Shown here in pieces: positions 10,006 to 18,454 of a stretch of DNA of 64,000 nucleotides. The first letter of the stretch is position 1. Every line of letters starts with the position of its first letter. The notes under the pieces were generated by a model, which was given only the letters and a program-made list of their open reading frames with translations, ran no database searches and was not told the DNA's origin. A program made the translations under genes and the position numbers. This DNA comes from Zwartia vadi (GTDB taxonomy: Bacteria; Pseudomonadota; Gammaproteobacteria; Burkholderiales; Burkholderiaceae_B): contig NZ_JAUHHE010000013.1 of NCBI RefSeq assembly GCF_030410375.1, forward strand, positions 54,754 to 118,753, given 5' to 3'.

Positions 10006-11265
10006 ATGCAAAAAACAGTCGCCGCTCGCGCTCAAGCCCCGCTCACTTCATCCGGTGGGGTCACAGCGCAGGCAGCGACGATGCCGATTCTGTTGTCCTT
10101 GAGCTTTTGTCATTTGCTCAACGATCTCATTCAATCGCTCATTCCCGCGCTATATCCGTTGCTTAAAACCGAGTTCAACCTTGATTTCGCTCAAATCGGA
10201 CTCATCACCCTTGCCTTTCAACTCACGGCGTCCCTCCTGCAACCAACCGTTGGTTTTTATACAGACAAACGTCCCCAGCCTTTCTCTTTGGCGATTGGCA
10301 TGGGCTCGACTCTGATTGGGCTGTTGCTCCTATCAGTCGCCAACAGTTACACCGTAGTATTGATCGCCGCCGGGCTGGTTGGCACGGGATCAGCAATCTT
10401 TCATCCCGAGGCATCCCGCGTGGCTCGCATGGCTTCGGGCGGTCGCTACGGAACTGCTCAGGCATTGTTTCAAGTAGGCGGCAACGCCGGACAAGCGATT
10501 GGCCCCTTGCTAGCAGCCTTTATCGTGCTTCCACATGGTCAGGGTGCGATAGCATGGGTGTCCATGGCGGCCTTGGTTGCAATGGCTTTTTTAACGCGTG
10601 TCGGCATGTGGTACGGGTCCAATCTTCGTCCAACCCAAAAAGTTTCCAGCCATACGGCCGAGGCCAAAGATTCCGGACTGCCGAGAGGTCGTGTGCTCTT
10701 TCTCATTACAGTCCTGATGATTTTGCTCTTTTCGAAAAACGTCTACACCTCAAGCCTCACATCATTTTTTACGTTTTATCTTATTGAGCGTTTCGACTTA
10801 CCCGTGCAGGCAGCGCAGATCCAGTTATTCATCTTTATGGCGGCCATCGCGGTGGGCACCCTGGTGGGCGGCGCATTGACGGATCGCATTGGCCGCAGAC
10901 CCATGATCTGGATCTCTATCCTTGGCGTTCTACCCTTCACGATGGCACTCCCCTATGCAGATCTCTTCTGGACGGGTGTTTTGACGATCATTATTGGCTT
11001 GATCACTGCCTCAGCCTTTCCTGCAGTCCTCGTCTATGCGCATGAAGTCATGCCCGGTCGCGTTGGACTGGTGTCAGGGATGTTCTTTGGTTTTGCCTTT
11101 GGCTTGGGTGGTCTGGGTGCGGCCGTCATGGGAGGACTGGCAGATATATACGGCATTGCAGTCGTTTATAAAATATGCTCGTTTTTACCGATACTGGGTA
11201 TCGTTGCCTGGTTCTTACCAAACATGGCTCAAGAAAAATTGCGTTATCGCAGCGCAACATCCTAG
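10006..11265 (+). CDS. fsr: MFS transporter, fosmidomycin resistance protein (Fsr) family
   Basis: A 419-residue, 12-helix major facilitator protein closely resembling Fsr. Shared segments include SHLLND-like CHLLNDLIQSLIPALYP, QIGLITLAFQLTASLLQP, and GTGSAIFHPEASRVARMASGG. Fsr pumps fosmidomycin and related compounds out of the cell by proton antiport; the physiological substrate is not known. The N-terminal 25 residues are hydrophilic, as in the E. coli protein, so the ATG at 10006 was kept although its ribosome site is poor. Close spacing after the Bug receptor suggests co-transcription. Confidence 0.86.
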   Translation: MQKTVAARAQAPLTSSGGVTAQAATMPILLSLSFCHLLNDLIQSLIPALYPLLKTEFNLDFAQIGLITLAFQLTASLLQPTVGFYTDKRPQPFSLAIGMGSTLIGLLLLSVANSYTVVLIAAGLVGTGSAIFHPEASRVARMASGGRYGTAQALFQVGGNAGQAIGPLLAAFIVLPHGQGAIAWVSMAALVAMAFLTRVGMWYGSNLRPTQKVSSHTAEAKDSGLPRGRVLFLITVLMILLFSKNVYTSSLTSFFTFYLIERFDLPVQAAQIQLFIFMAAIAVGTLVGGALTDRIGRRPMIWISILGVLPFTMALPYADLFWTGVLTIIIGLITASAFPAVLVYAHEVMPGRVGLVSGMFFGFAFGLGGLGAAVMGGLADIYGIAVVYKICSFLPILGIVAWFLPNMAQEKLRYRSATS

Positions 11266-11279
11266 ATCCTGCTCACATA

Positions 11280-12521
11280 TCAAAATTTGTGACGCATCCC
11301 CACGCCAATGACAAAACTTTCAGCTGTGTTCATCATCGCGTAATTCAGACCATAGGACGCGTAGGTATAAACATCGGTGCGCGCCGAGAGTTGGTGCGTC
11401 AGCGCAGCACTGTATATTTGCTGCGTCTTGAACTGGGCATTATCAGACAACACGCCTTGCGGCTGCATCATTTGCCACGAGGCTAATATTGTCGTTTGCG
11501 ATGACAAAGGGGCTGTCACGCCAAACATGTAAGAGCTTGTTTGCGCATTGGGTAAAAATAAAACGGCCCCGGACACTCCGGAGGATGTAGTCAGTCCAGA
11601 TGGAGGCGCTGCGCCTGTTCCAGAGTTTTGGCCATTAATCAGACCATTCAGCGAGCGTCCAAATGCCAATGAGAGTTTGACAATTCTGAGGTTGTAGGCC
11701 CCTCCCAACACCCAAGCAGAGGGACTCTGACTGGAAACCTGTTGAGCTGCATCCCCATAAAACCTGTCATACGCAAAGGCAAGGTCAAGTGGCCCTTGTC
11801 GATATTGCGCACCGAGCGTGAGCGCGCGCATATTTTGATTGGACACAAAATTGTAGCCTGTCACCTGGGCGGTACAGGATTGCGAAGTTATACAAGAAGC
11901 GCCTCCCTCATAGATACCGGCCAATTCAGTAGCGAACGAATAGCCTGCACCAACTTTTAATCCACTAAAAGGCGTCGCTTGGAGCAGCAGCATATTGCCG
12001 TAACGCGTCGTGTTGGTTGAGCCGAATGAGGTACCAATATTGGCTTGCCCGAAGCCCTCTCCAAAAGGATCAATGGATAAAAAATAGTTTGAGGCAAGGT
12101 TGATCTGACGACCGACTTCAAACTGCCCGACGTCTCGAAGCGACACACCAATTGTCGACTGACGCCCAAACAAGCGCCTACCTTGTGATGAGGTGCCCTG
12201 AGCGGGATTAAAACCACCCTCGAGAACAAAATCGATCGACACCCCGCCACCTAATGACTCCACCCCGCGCAATCCAAAGCGTGAACCAGACTGGACGCCG
12301 TTGCTCATCCCGAAAAAGCTTTGGTTGAGTGCCTGAGAAGACGCGGGGCCAGACACCGCCTCTTGTCGCACGCGGTCATACTCAATCCCCAGATCAATCA
12401 CTCCGTAAAGCGTCACACCGTCTTGCTGCGATGCAGCGCCAACGCCTGCGCCGAGCCATGACACGCTCGCGGCCATCACCACTTTGAAAAAAAAGCGCGC
12501 AGACACTTTTGGGTAGGGCAC
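11280..12521 (-). CDS. Gram-negative porin (Burkholderiales trimeric type)
   Basis: A 413-residue outer-membrane beta-barrel porin. A signal peptide is followed by VTLYGVIDLGIEYDR, the first strand typical of this porin family. Internal features are SRFGLRGVESLGGGV and LFGRQSTIGV with alternating polar/hydrophobic strands. The chain ends in GVGMRHKF, whose final phenylalanine is the BAM recognition signal. The start is a GTG at 12521 with AAGG upstream. The gene is single and diverges from the class II aldolase gene. Pore selectivity cannot be predicted. Confidence 0.92.
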   Translation of the reverse strand: MPYPKVSARFFFKVVMAASVSWLGAGVGAASQQDGVTLYGVIDLGIEYDRVRQEAVSGPASSQALNQSFFGMSNGVQSGSRFGLRGVESLGGGVSIDFVLEGGFNPAQGTSSQGRRLFGRQSTIGVSLRDVGQFEVGRQINLASNYFLSIDPFGEGFGQANIGTSFGSTNTTRYGNMLLLQATPFSGLKVGAGYSFATELAGIYEGGASCITSQSCTAQVTGYNFVSNQNMRALTLGAQYRQGPLDLAFAYDRFYGDAAQQVSSQSPSAWVLGGAYNLRIVKLSLAFGRSLNGLINGQNSGTGAAPPSGLTTSSGVSGAVLFLPNAQTSSYMFGVTAPLSSQTTILASWQMMQPQGVLSDNAQFKTQQIYSAALTHQLSARTDVYTYASYGLNYAMMNTAESFVIGVGMRHKF

Positions 12522-12610
12522 GATAGAACCTTGACGAATGTTGCAGGGGTCGATGAAGGGTAGTAATCTTGAAAAGACTACTTCGCATTCATTTATTTTA
12601 AAGGTTCGTC

Positions 12611-13378
12611 ATGTCCGTGCATAATCTCAAAACAAAAACTCAGGTCGATGCGGTTCAACAAGCCAAAATTCATCTTGCGGCCGCAAACCGCCTTGCAGTG
12701 CTTGATGATCTGCATGAAGGCATTGATAATCACTTTACGATGACAGTCCCCGGGCAGAAAGATCGATATCTTATTTTGCCTTTCGGCTTACATTGGTCAG
12801 AAGCTCGCGCAAGCGACATGATCGTTTTTAATGAAAAAGGCGAAACTGTCGAGGGCGAAGGCGTGGTTGAGCTCTCTGCTCAGTGTATTCACGCTCCGAT
12901 CCATCGCATCACAGGCGCCAATGTTGTCTTGCACACCCATCAAAACTGGGCTGTCACACTCAACATGCTGCAAGATAATCGTCTCTTGCCCGCCAGCCAG
13001 ACCGCGGCTTTTTTCCACGGTTTGATTGCCTACGATGATACCTACACCGGCACAGCTGACTTCCTCTCCGAAGGCGAGCGACTCGCCGCCGCAATTGGTG
13101 ACAAAAAGATTTTGTTCATGAAAAATCACGGCATCCTTGTGGTCGGTGATACGGTCGCTCAAGCCTACAAGCGTCTCTACAAACTTGAACGCGTCTGTCG
13201 CGCGCAAGTGCTGGCGATGAGTACAGGCAAGCCGATTCAGATCCTATCAGATGAAGTGATCGCAGCCGTGCAAAAGCCCCCTGTCGACGATCGCCATACA
13301 CGGGCTGGACGTGACAACCTCTACTTTGAAGCCATGATGCGCGTGCTCGACCGTGAGCTGCCTGGGTATGCGGACTAA
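12611..13378 (+). CDS. Class II aldolase/adducin family protein
   Basis: A 255-residue protein of the class II aldolase/adducin fold, whose members are zinc-dependent aldolases, epimerases or decarboxylases. The metal-binding histidines are seen in VVLHTHQNWAVTL and in the later MKNHGILVVGD. Conserved surrounding segments include GIDNHFTM and AAFFHGLIAYDD. The ATG follows AAGG at a good distance. It ends 7 bases before the convergent TauD-type gene. The reaction is unknown; many Burkholderiales paralogues of this size are unassigned. Confidence 0.88.
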   Translation: MSVHNLKTKTQVDAVQQAKIHLAAANRLAVLDDLHEGIDNHFTMTVPGQKDRYLILPFGLHWSEARASDMIVFNEKGETVEGEGVVELSAQCIHAPIHRITGANVVLHTHQNWAVTLNMLQDNRLLPASQTAAFFHGLIAYDDTYTGTADFLSEGERLAAAIGDKKILFMKNHGILVVGDTVAQAYKRLYKLERVCRAQVLAMSTGKPIQILSDEVIAAVQKPPVDDRHTRAGRDNLYFEAMMRVLDRELPGYAD

Positions 13379-13385
13379 GTCAATC

Positions 13386-14441
13386 CTATTCAGGATTTAA
13401 AGGCGCGATCCACTGCGCGGCGGGTACAGACACTCCGCCGCGCACACCGGGCTCCACAGTTCCATAGCGTTCGGCCCACACTGCAGGCAATGGACGAGCG
13501 CGCGGGGAAGACAACCACAACCTGAGCAGATGGCGCTTTCGCCCTGGTTCGTTCCAGTCCTCAAAGGCAGTCCTATCGTGCAACAAGGTGTGATTGTGGA
13601 CAAATTGCATATCACCGGCTTCAAGTCGCATTAAAAAATTCAGCCGGCGATCATTTGCCAACGCATCAAAGCAGTCGAGTGCTTCCACATGCAATGGCGT
13701 CAATCGCATCGCCTGCGCAAAACGCTGAGCCGAATCGATGTACTGACGCTGATAGATTGTCGACATCATTTGCGCATACCAGGTAAAAACAGGTATCTCA
13801 AAGTACGGTTTTTGGCCAGGACCCTCGTCTCCGCGCCGATCTGTTGCAATCGGATCAAATAGCGCAGCCGCCAGCTCAGGATAGTCCCGACGCATTACGT
13901 TATAGATCGTATTCGAGGAGACCAGCGCAGAATCGCCACCAGACTTGGCTTGCTGCAAACACACTAAACCGACAATGTCGCTCGAATCAGTGTGAAAGGT
14001 TTGACGCTCATGTGTTTGGTAGATTCTGACTTTTGGATCGTCTGCGTTGAGACCCATATCAGTGACATGTCCCAAAACATGTCCTTTCGCATTTTGAGGC
14101 ACAGGGTAACCAAGATGACAGCCCAAACCATAAAAAGCTGCAGCAGTGACTGCTCGCGGCCAGTCTTTGACTGGAAGTGCGCGCACCAGAGCGAATCCAC
14201 AGCCGTGGATCAATACATCATGTAAATGCGCGAGCCTGGGACCCAATGTTGGTAAGACAAAGGCCTCACGCCGTATGCTTGCAATATCGGAATGAGTCTC
14301 CAGCGCACGACGAGCCGCCAGTTCAAGCTCGGACAGCTCGAGGTCCGTGAGGTGATGCACCCAGTCTGTCGATGCGCTTGCCTGAGGACCCAACCAAGCA
14401 CTTGGGCCGACTATTTCGGGAGGCAAGGCATGAATGTCCAT
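13386..14441 (-). CDS. TauD/TfdA family Fe(II)/2-oxoglutarate dioxygenase
   Basis: A 351-residue member of the taurine dioxygenase-like family, which hydroxylates a substrate using Fe(II), oxygen and 2-oxoglutarate. The iron ligands are HTD in TFHTDSSD (His150, Asp152) and the distal histidine in NHTLLHDRTAFED (about 288); the 2-oxoglutarate-binding arginine is in RHLLRLWL. It is longer than TauD (about 280 residues) and nearer the TauD-like proteins found in many catabolic operons. It diverges from a TauE/SafE permease gene with a 101-base gap. Whether the substrate is a sulfonate is not shown. Confidence 0.88.
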   Translation of the reverse strand: MDIHALPPEIVGPSAWLGPQASASTDWVHHLTDLELSELELAARRALETHSDIASIRREAFVLPTLGPRLAHLHDVLIHGCGFALVRALPVKDWPRAVTAAAFYGLGCHLGYPVPQNAKGHVLGHVTDMGLNADDPKVRIYQTHERQTFHTDSSDIVGLVCLQQAKSGGDSALVSSNTIYNVMRRDYPELAAALFDPIATDRRGDEGPGQKPYFEIPVFTWYAQMMSTIYQRQYIDSAQRFAQAMRLTPLHVEALDCFDALANDRRLNFLMRLEAGDMQFVHNHTLLHDRTAFEDWNEPGRKRHLLRLWLSSPRARPLPAVWAERYGTVEPGVRGGVSVPAAQWIAPLNPE

Positions 14442-14542
14442 GTTTTTTCCAAAATTTGAATCGATTAATCACCTCGACACACCCGCATGTCACAAACAAT
14501 CACTCGCAGGTGCTATCGTTAGAAAAGATTTCACGAATTATA

Positions 14543-15295
14543 ATGACAGACTCAATCTTCACTCTCACGCTGGTCGCCCTCGTTTTTATTCTTGCCGGAC
14601 TCGTCAAAGGCGTCATCGGCATGGGCTTACCCACCATTGCAATCGGCTTACTTGGGCTGATCATTGCGCCCGTCGAGGCTGCAGCGATGCTTGTTCTCCC
14701 CTCACTCATCACGAACATCTGGCAACTGATTTCGGGTCCCAGTTTTATCGCGCTGCTTAAACGATTTAAAACACTTTTGATCGGGATTTGCTGCGGCACA
14801 CCATTCGGAGTCAGTTTCATTGTGAGCGGCCACACTGCCATTGTGACCGCAGGCCTGGGATTGGTTTTAATGGCTTACGGCGCATACGGCTTATCGGCTG
14901 CACGCTTGAATGTTTCCACGCGAACGGAATCATGGCTGACACCTGTAATTGGATTTTTTACAGGCATTGTTTCAGGCGCGACAGGCATCGCCGCCCTACC
15001 GGTCGCCCCCTATTTCACGGCGCTCGAACTCAAAAGAGACGAGCTGATCCAAGCACTTGGCTTATCTTTCAGTATGGCTTCAATCGCACTGGCTATTGGA
15101 CTCTGGATCACCGGAGAGTTTGTGATGGAAATCGCTACCGTCTCTCTCTTGGCACTCGTACCCGCCTTCTTGGGCATGTTCTTGGGGCAATATCTCAGAA
15201 AGAAAATTCCACAAGATAAATTCCGCCGTTACTTTTTTCTCAGCCTGTTGTTGCTTGGTGGCTATACCGCTGTCAGAGCTATCAGTCTGATCTAA
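14543..15295 (+). CDS. Sulfite exporter TauE/SafE family membrane protein
   Basis: A 250-residue membrane protein of the TauE/SafE (DUF81) family. It shows the duplicated glycine-rich helices, with AGLVKGVIGMGLPTIAIGL near the N-terminus and FTGIVSGATGIAALP at the start of the second half. Family members are proposed to export sulfite, sulfoacetate or similar anions. The open frame runs from 14372, but its first 57 codons overlap the divergent dioxygenase gene and do not look like family sequence; the ATG at 14543 gives a helix-led N-terminus. Its ribosome site is weak. Head-to-head pairing with the TauD-like gene hints at sulfonate use. Confidence 0.88.
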   Translation: MTDSIFTLTLVALVFILAGLVKGVIGMGLPTIAIGLLGLIIAPVEAAAMLVLPSLITNIWQLISGPSFIALLKRFKTLLIGICCGTPFGVSFIVSGHTAIVTAGLGLVLMAYGAYGLSAARLNVSTRTESWLTPVIGFFTGIVSGATGIAALPVAPYFTALELKRDELIQALGLSFSMASIALAIGLWITGEFVMEIATVSLLALVPAFLGMFLGQYLRKKIPQDKFRRYFFLSLLLLGGYTAVRAISLI

Positions 15296-15309
15296 CCTCA
15301 ACCAGTATG

Positions 15310-15359
15310 CAGTCAATCATTTGTGTGCGGTGGACCTGAATCTCACGGTCCACTGACTG
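15310..15359. terminator. Shared stem-loop between convergent genes
   Basis: GTGGACC (15330-15336) and GGTCCAC (15347-15353) form a perfect 7-bp stem with a 10-base loop. Outer arms CAGTCA (15310-15315) and TGACTG (15354-15359) can extend it after a one-sided bulge. It lies between the convergent TauE/SafE and flavin reductase genes. There is no U-run on either side, so it is a plausible but not canonical bidirectional terminator. Confidence 0.5.
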
Positions 15360-15381
15360 AGCGTTGAAGCAAAGAGGATGC

Positions 15382-16011
15382 TTATTTGGCGGGTGTGTAC
15401 TCTTTGGGGCGAATCATTTCAAACAAGGTGTTGACTTCGACATAGTCCCCTTTGTAGCCGCATCGACCTAAGGGACGCGCGGCAGCCGTGTCAAAGATCC
15501 CATCTTTCAAGAACGCGTCGTTGATATGCACACCAACCACCTCTCCCAAAGTCATCCAGGTATCGATCAGCTCGCCTTTTGCATTTTTGAGCTGGGTCGT
15601 GCTGATGAGCTTGCATTCGAGCGCTGCAATCGCGCGGGCGATTCGGGGTGGCTTGACCAGTGTGGAAGCGGCAGCATCCAGACCTGCGAGCTTCATCTCA
15701 TCCACGCCAGGCTCCACGGAGGCCGAAGTAATGTTCATTTCCTGGGCCAGCTCGGCACCACAGAAATTCGCGACAAACTCACCGGTTTCATCGATATTGT
15801 TGACGCTGTCTTTACGCACATGGCTTGTACAAAAACCAATCACGGGTGGCGTCTCGGAAAAAGCATTGAAAAAACTATAGGGAGCCAAATTCACACGGCC
15901 TTGCTTGTCAATGCTGGAAATCCAGCCAATCGGACGCGGGGCCACGATTGCCTTAAAAGGGTTGTGTGGCAGGCCATGGCCCTTGCTTGGTTCATAAAAA
16001 TAGTCGCTCAC
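15382..16011 (-). CDS. Flavin reductase family protein (FMN-binding split barrel)
   Basis: A 209-residue protein of the flavin reductase-like split-barrel family, which binds FMN and often supplies reduced flavin to an oxygenase. Typical segments are FKAIVAPRPIGWISSIDKQG near the N-terminus, NLAPYSFFNAFSETPPVIGF, and TGEFVANF. The start is GTG at 16011 with AAGGA eight bases upstream; no in-frame ATG fits. It diverges from the nitrile hydratase-like operon across 168 bases. No partner oxygenase of the two-component kind is nearby. Confidence 0.9.
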   Translation of the reverse strand: MSDYFYEPSKGHGLPHNPFKAIVAPRPIGWISSIDKQGRVNLAPYSFFNAFSETPPVIGFCTSHVRKDSVNNIDETGEFVANFCGAELAQEMNITSASVEPGVDEMKLAGLDAAASTLVKPPRIARAIAALECKLISTTQLKNAKGELIDTWMTLGEVVGVHINDAFLKDGIFDTAAARPLGRCGYKGDYVEVNTLFEMIRPKEYTPAK

Positions 16012-16179
16012 GGATGCATCCTTGAAAAGTGAAGTCGTCGTGCGGAAAGAATAAGAGACTTAACCTGCTCTTTTAGCATAAATATTTTGTCCAACGAAGA
16101 CCAAACAACAAGACTTTTCGGGCGAAATGGGTGTAAAAATAAACTCTCCAAGTATGACAAGACGATATGAGAGTCCAGA

Positions 16180-16506
16180 ATGACTGAAAGAAAAGTAAAT
16201 GATCTCGGCGGCCAACCGGCCGGGCCCGTCTGTTTGGACGAACATCCATCTACCCTTCACGAAAAGCGAGTCGATGCACTGCAAAAGCTTTTAACAGGCA
16301 GCAAACTCCAGGCGTTTACATCCGACGCCATGCGCCGTGCGATTGAGTCCAATACCGAAGAAGACTACAAGAACATGCTTTACTACGACAAATGGATACG
16401 AGCGGTTCGCGACCTAGTGATCGAGCAACAATTATTAACAGCCAAGGAAATCGATGACCGCATCGAGCTGCTGCGCGAGCGCTACAAACAAAAAGGATCC
16501 CTATGA
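16180..16506 (+). CDS. Nitrile hydratase beta-subunit N-terminal-like protein (thiocyanate hydrolase beta-like)
   Basis: A 108-residue helical protein resembling the N-terminal half of the nitrile hydratase beta chain. It has a short lead with NDLGG near the start, then an amphipathic helical region with WIRAVRDLVIEQQLL and AKEIDDRIELLRERY. It is the first of three genes overlapping by four bases each, and the next encodes the matching C-terminal half. The same split and gene order (beta, alpha, gamma) is known for thiocyanate hydrolase ScnBAC. It is expected to be a structural subunit of a heteromeric cobalt enzyme. Family assignment is reasonable; nitrile versus thiocyanate as substrate is open. 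Confidence 0.78.
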   Translation: MTERKVNDLGGQPAGPVCLDEHPSTLHEKRVDALQKLLTGSKLQAFTSDAMRRAIESNTEEDYKNMLYYDKWIRAVRDLVIEQQLLTAKEIDDRIELLRERYKQKGSL

Positions 16507-16826
16507 CAGCCATTGCTCCCCGCCCCGGACAAGCCTTGCCCGCAGGAACACCTGTGATTGTTCGCAAACAGCCTCCCGAGACCCACTGTCGCACGCCGTT
16601 TTATTTACGCGGAGCCAAAGGGGAAATCGCTGAAGTTCGGGGTTGTTACCGCGACCCTTCCCTGTTGGCTTTCCACAAGCCTGGCCTGCCGATGCGCGTG
16701 CTGTATCGTGTGCGGTTTAAACAGAAAGACGTTTGGCCGCACTACACAGGTAGCCCGAACGATACTGTCGTTGCCGACATCTACGAGCACTGGATCGATC
16801 CAATATCTGGAGAAAATAAAGCATGA
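16503..16826 (+). CDS. Nitrile hydratase beta-subunit C-terminal (SH3-like) protein (thiocyanate hydrolase alpha-like)
   Basis: A 107-residue protein matching the SH3-like barrel forming the C-terminal half of nitrile hydratase beta chains. Recognisable parts are GTPVIVRKQPPETHCRTPFY, RGAKGEIAEVRG and RVLYRVRF, then a C-terminal DTVVADIYEHWID. In canonical enzymes this domain follows the helical domain in one polypeptide; here it is a separate gene, overlapping both neighbours by ATGA. It should pair with the 16180 product to rebuild a full beta unit around the metal subunit. Confidence 0.82.
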   Translation: MTAIAPRPGQALPAGTPVIVRKQPPETHCRTPFYLRGAKGEIAEVRGCYRDPSLLAFHKPGLPMRVLYRVRFKQKDVWPHYTGSPNDTVVADIYEHWIDPISGENKA

Positions 16827-17503
16827 GTACCTCGCACGGACACCACCACGACCATGACCACGATCATGCCCATGCACACGCTCACCCCCATTCACCTCCG
16901 GCACCGGATGATGAGGATCACTACGACCGCTACGAAGTCTTGCTACAAACAGCAATACGTGAATTGCTCGATGAAAAAGGCATCATCACGGCCGACGAAC
17001 TGCATAGACAAATCGACTACCAAGACAGTCTGACACCCGCGATCGGCGGAAAGATTGTTGCCAAGGCCTGGGTGGATCCAGAGTTTAAAAAGAAATTGCT
17101 TGCCGAGCCGCTCAAGACAATCAATGAGCACTTTGAATTGGACATTACGACACCTCTTGATTTGGTCGTATTGGAAAACACTCCAAAGGTCCATAACGTC
17201 GTGGTCTGTACGCTCTGCTCCTGTTACCCTCGCATGCTTCTTGGCATCCCGCCTGCTTGGTACAAATCCATCGACTATCGTTCGCGAGTCGTCGTCGAAC
17301 CGAGAAAAGTGCTAGCAGAATTTGGTACGCACATCCCCGATGATGTCGAGGTACGCGTCTCCGATAGCACGGCTGATTTGAGGTTTTTGGTGCTGCCGTA
17401 CCGTCCGGCGGGTACAGAGGGAATGAGTGAGGCTGAACTCGCAGAACTTGTCACGCGCGACTCAATGATTGGAACTTCGCTTCCTCTCAGCGCCAAACCC
17501 TGA
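16823..17503 (+). CDS. Cobalt-type nitrile hydratase alpha / thiocyanate hydrolase gamma-like subunit with His-rich N-terminus
   Basis: A 226-residue catalytic subunit. The metal site is VCTLCSC, with cysteines at 129, 132 and 134; threonine between the first two cysteines is the pattern of cobalt enzymes, whereas iron enzymes carry serine. Downstream YPRMLLGIPPAWYKS is family-typical. The first 23 residues include 11 histidines in alternating His-Asp and His-Ala pairs, a likely metal-binding tail that standard alpha chains lack. Nothing resembling a separate nitrile hydratase activator lies next to it. The enzyme would hydrate a nitrile to an amide or hydrolyse thiocyanate; the sequence alone does not decide. 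Confidence 0.87.
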   Translation: MSTSHGHHHDHDHDHAHAHAHPHSPPAPDDEDHYDRYEVLLQTAIRELLDEKGIITADELHRQIDYQDSLTPAIGGKIVAKAWVDPEFKKKLLAEPLKTINEHFELDITTPLDLVVLENTPKVHNVVVCTLCSCYPRMLLGIPPAWYKSIDYRSRVVVEPRKVLAEFGTHIPDDVEVRVSDSTADLRFLVLPYRPAGTEGMSEAELAELVTRDSMIGTSLPLSAKP

Positions 17504-17538
17504 AGTCGCTTGACAAGGGATCTTGTTATTTAGGAGTT

Positions 17539-17571
17539 GTGGTGTGATGTCAGTCCATCACATTGCACCAC
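17539..17571. terminator. Stem-loop between convergent nitrile hydratase-like and phnE genes
   Basis: GTGGTG TGATG (17539-17549) can pair with CATCA (17556-17560) and, after a five-base bulge, CACCAC (17566-17571). It lies between two convergent operons, 35 bases after the alpha-subunit stop. No clear U-run follows on either strand, so it is proposed as a shared, possibly Rho-assisted terminator. Confidence 0.45.
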
Positions 17572-17617
17572 ACTCAAAATCAATCTTGAAAAATTCAAGC
17601 CTAATGATATGGGCGTT

Positions 17618-18454
17618 TTAGATAATTTTCTGTCTGATGCGGGTGATCACCACTTCGGCCAAGATTACAATCACAAAGATTGAAATCAAAATGACCGCGA
17701 CGCGATCCCACTGAAAAAGATTCAGCGCTGTGTCCAAAGCCATTCCAATACCACCAGCCCCCACCAAGCCAAGCACTGCCGACTCCCTGACATTGATATC
17801 CCAACGCAACAAGACGATCGACCAAAATGCTGGCTTGATTTGCGGCCAATATCCGTATTGAATTAAAGCACCCGTGCTGGCGCCGACAGAGGTGAGCGCC
17901 TCAATTGAGCCTCGTTGCGCCTCCTCGACAGACTCACCCACAAGCTTGCCGACAAAACCGATTGATCGAAAAGCGATCGCCATGGTGCCAGCCAATGGGC
18001 CGGGGCCAAAAATCGCAATAAACAAAAGCGCCCAAACCAGGGAGTTGACAGACCGACTGGAAACAAGAATGAGTTTCGCAAGCGTATTGATCAGCCGGTT
18101 AGGTGTGAGATTGTTAGCCGCAAGCAAACCAATCGGTATGGCAAGCAAGACAGAAATAATCGTACCGAGTGACGCAATGTGAATCGTCTCGATCAAGGCA
18201 TCATGCACAGAGCCTGAATAATGCGCCCAATCCACCGGCCACATTCTCGAAAACAAATCTACCATTTGCTCCGGTGCGTCGAGTAAAAACTCCGGGATGA
18301 TCTGAACCTGACGGATCGACTGGACAACGGCAGCAACAAACAAAAAATAAAAACCAAAACGTACTAAGCGCTGGCTGACTGAATACCGCTCCCAGACTCT
18401 GTTTGTTGAACCTGCTGCGGACCCCTCAGAAGATTGGATGGGAGCGCCACTCAT
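17618..18454 (-). CDS. phnE: Phosphonate-type ABC transporter permease (second PhnE)
   Basis: A 278-residue membrane permease of the PhnE family. The ATPase-contact region appears as IEALTSVGASTGALIQYGYW, and the PhnE hallmark NVRESAVLGLVGAGGIG lies near the C-terminal helices. It overlaps the other phnE gene by four bases and is last in phnD-phnC-phnE-phnE. Paired permeases are common in this family and should form a heterodimeric pore. The cargo is phosphonate, phosphite or another small anion. Confidence 0.92.
   Translation of the reverse strand: MSGAPIQSSEGSAAGSTNRVWERYSVSQRLVRFGFYFLFVAAVVQSIRQVQIIPEFLLDAPEQMVDLFSRMWPVDWAHYSGSVHDALIETIHIASLGTIISVLLAIPIGLLAANNLTPNRLINTLAKLILVSSRSVNSLVWALLFIAIFGPGPLAGTMAIAFRSIGFVGKLVGESVEEAQRGSIEALTSVGASTGALIQYGYWPQIKPAFWSIVLLRWDINVRESAVLGLVGAGGIGMALDTALNLFQWDRVAVILISIFVIVILAEVVITRIRQKII

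Noticed and set aside
15526..16032. A 168-residue plus-strand open frame opposite the flavin reductase gene
   Set aside because: No domain; the opposite strand has strong flavin reductase motifs and a good ribosome site.
16835..16892. Short alternating CAC/GAC/GCC repeat that could be taken for a microsatellite or CRISPR-like array
   Set aside because: It is coding in frame for the His-rich tail, with mixed codons and no spacer structure.
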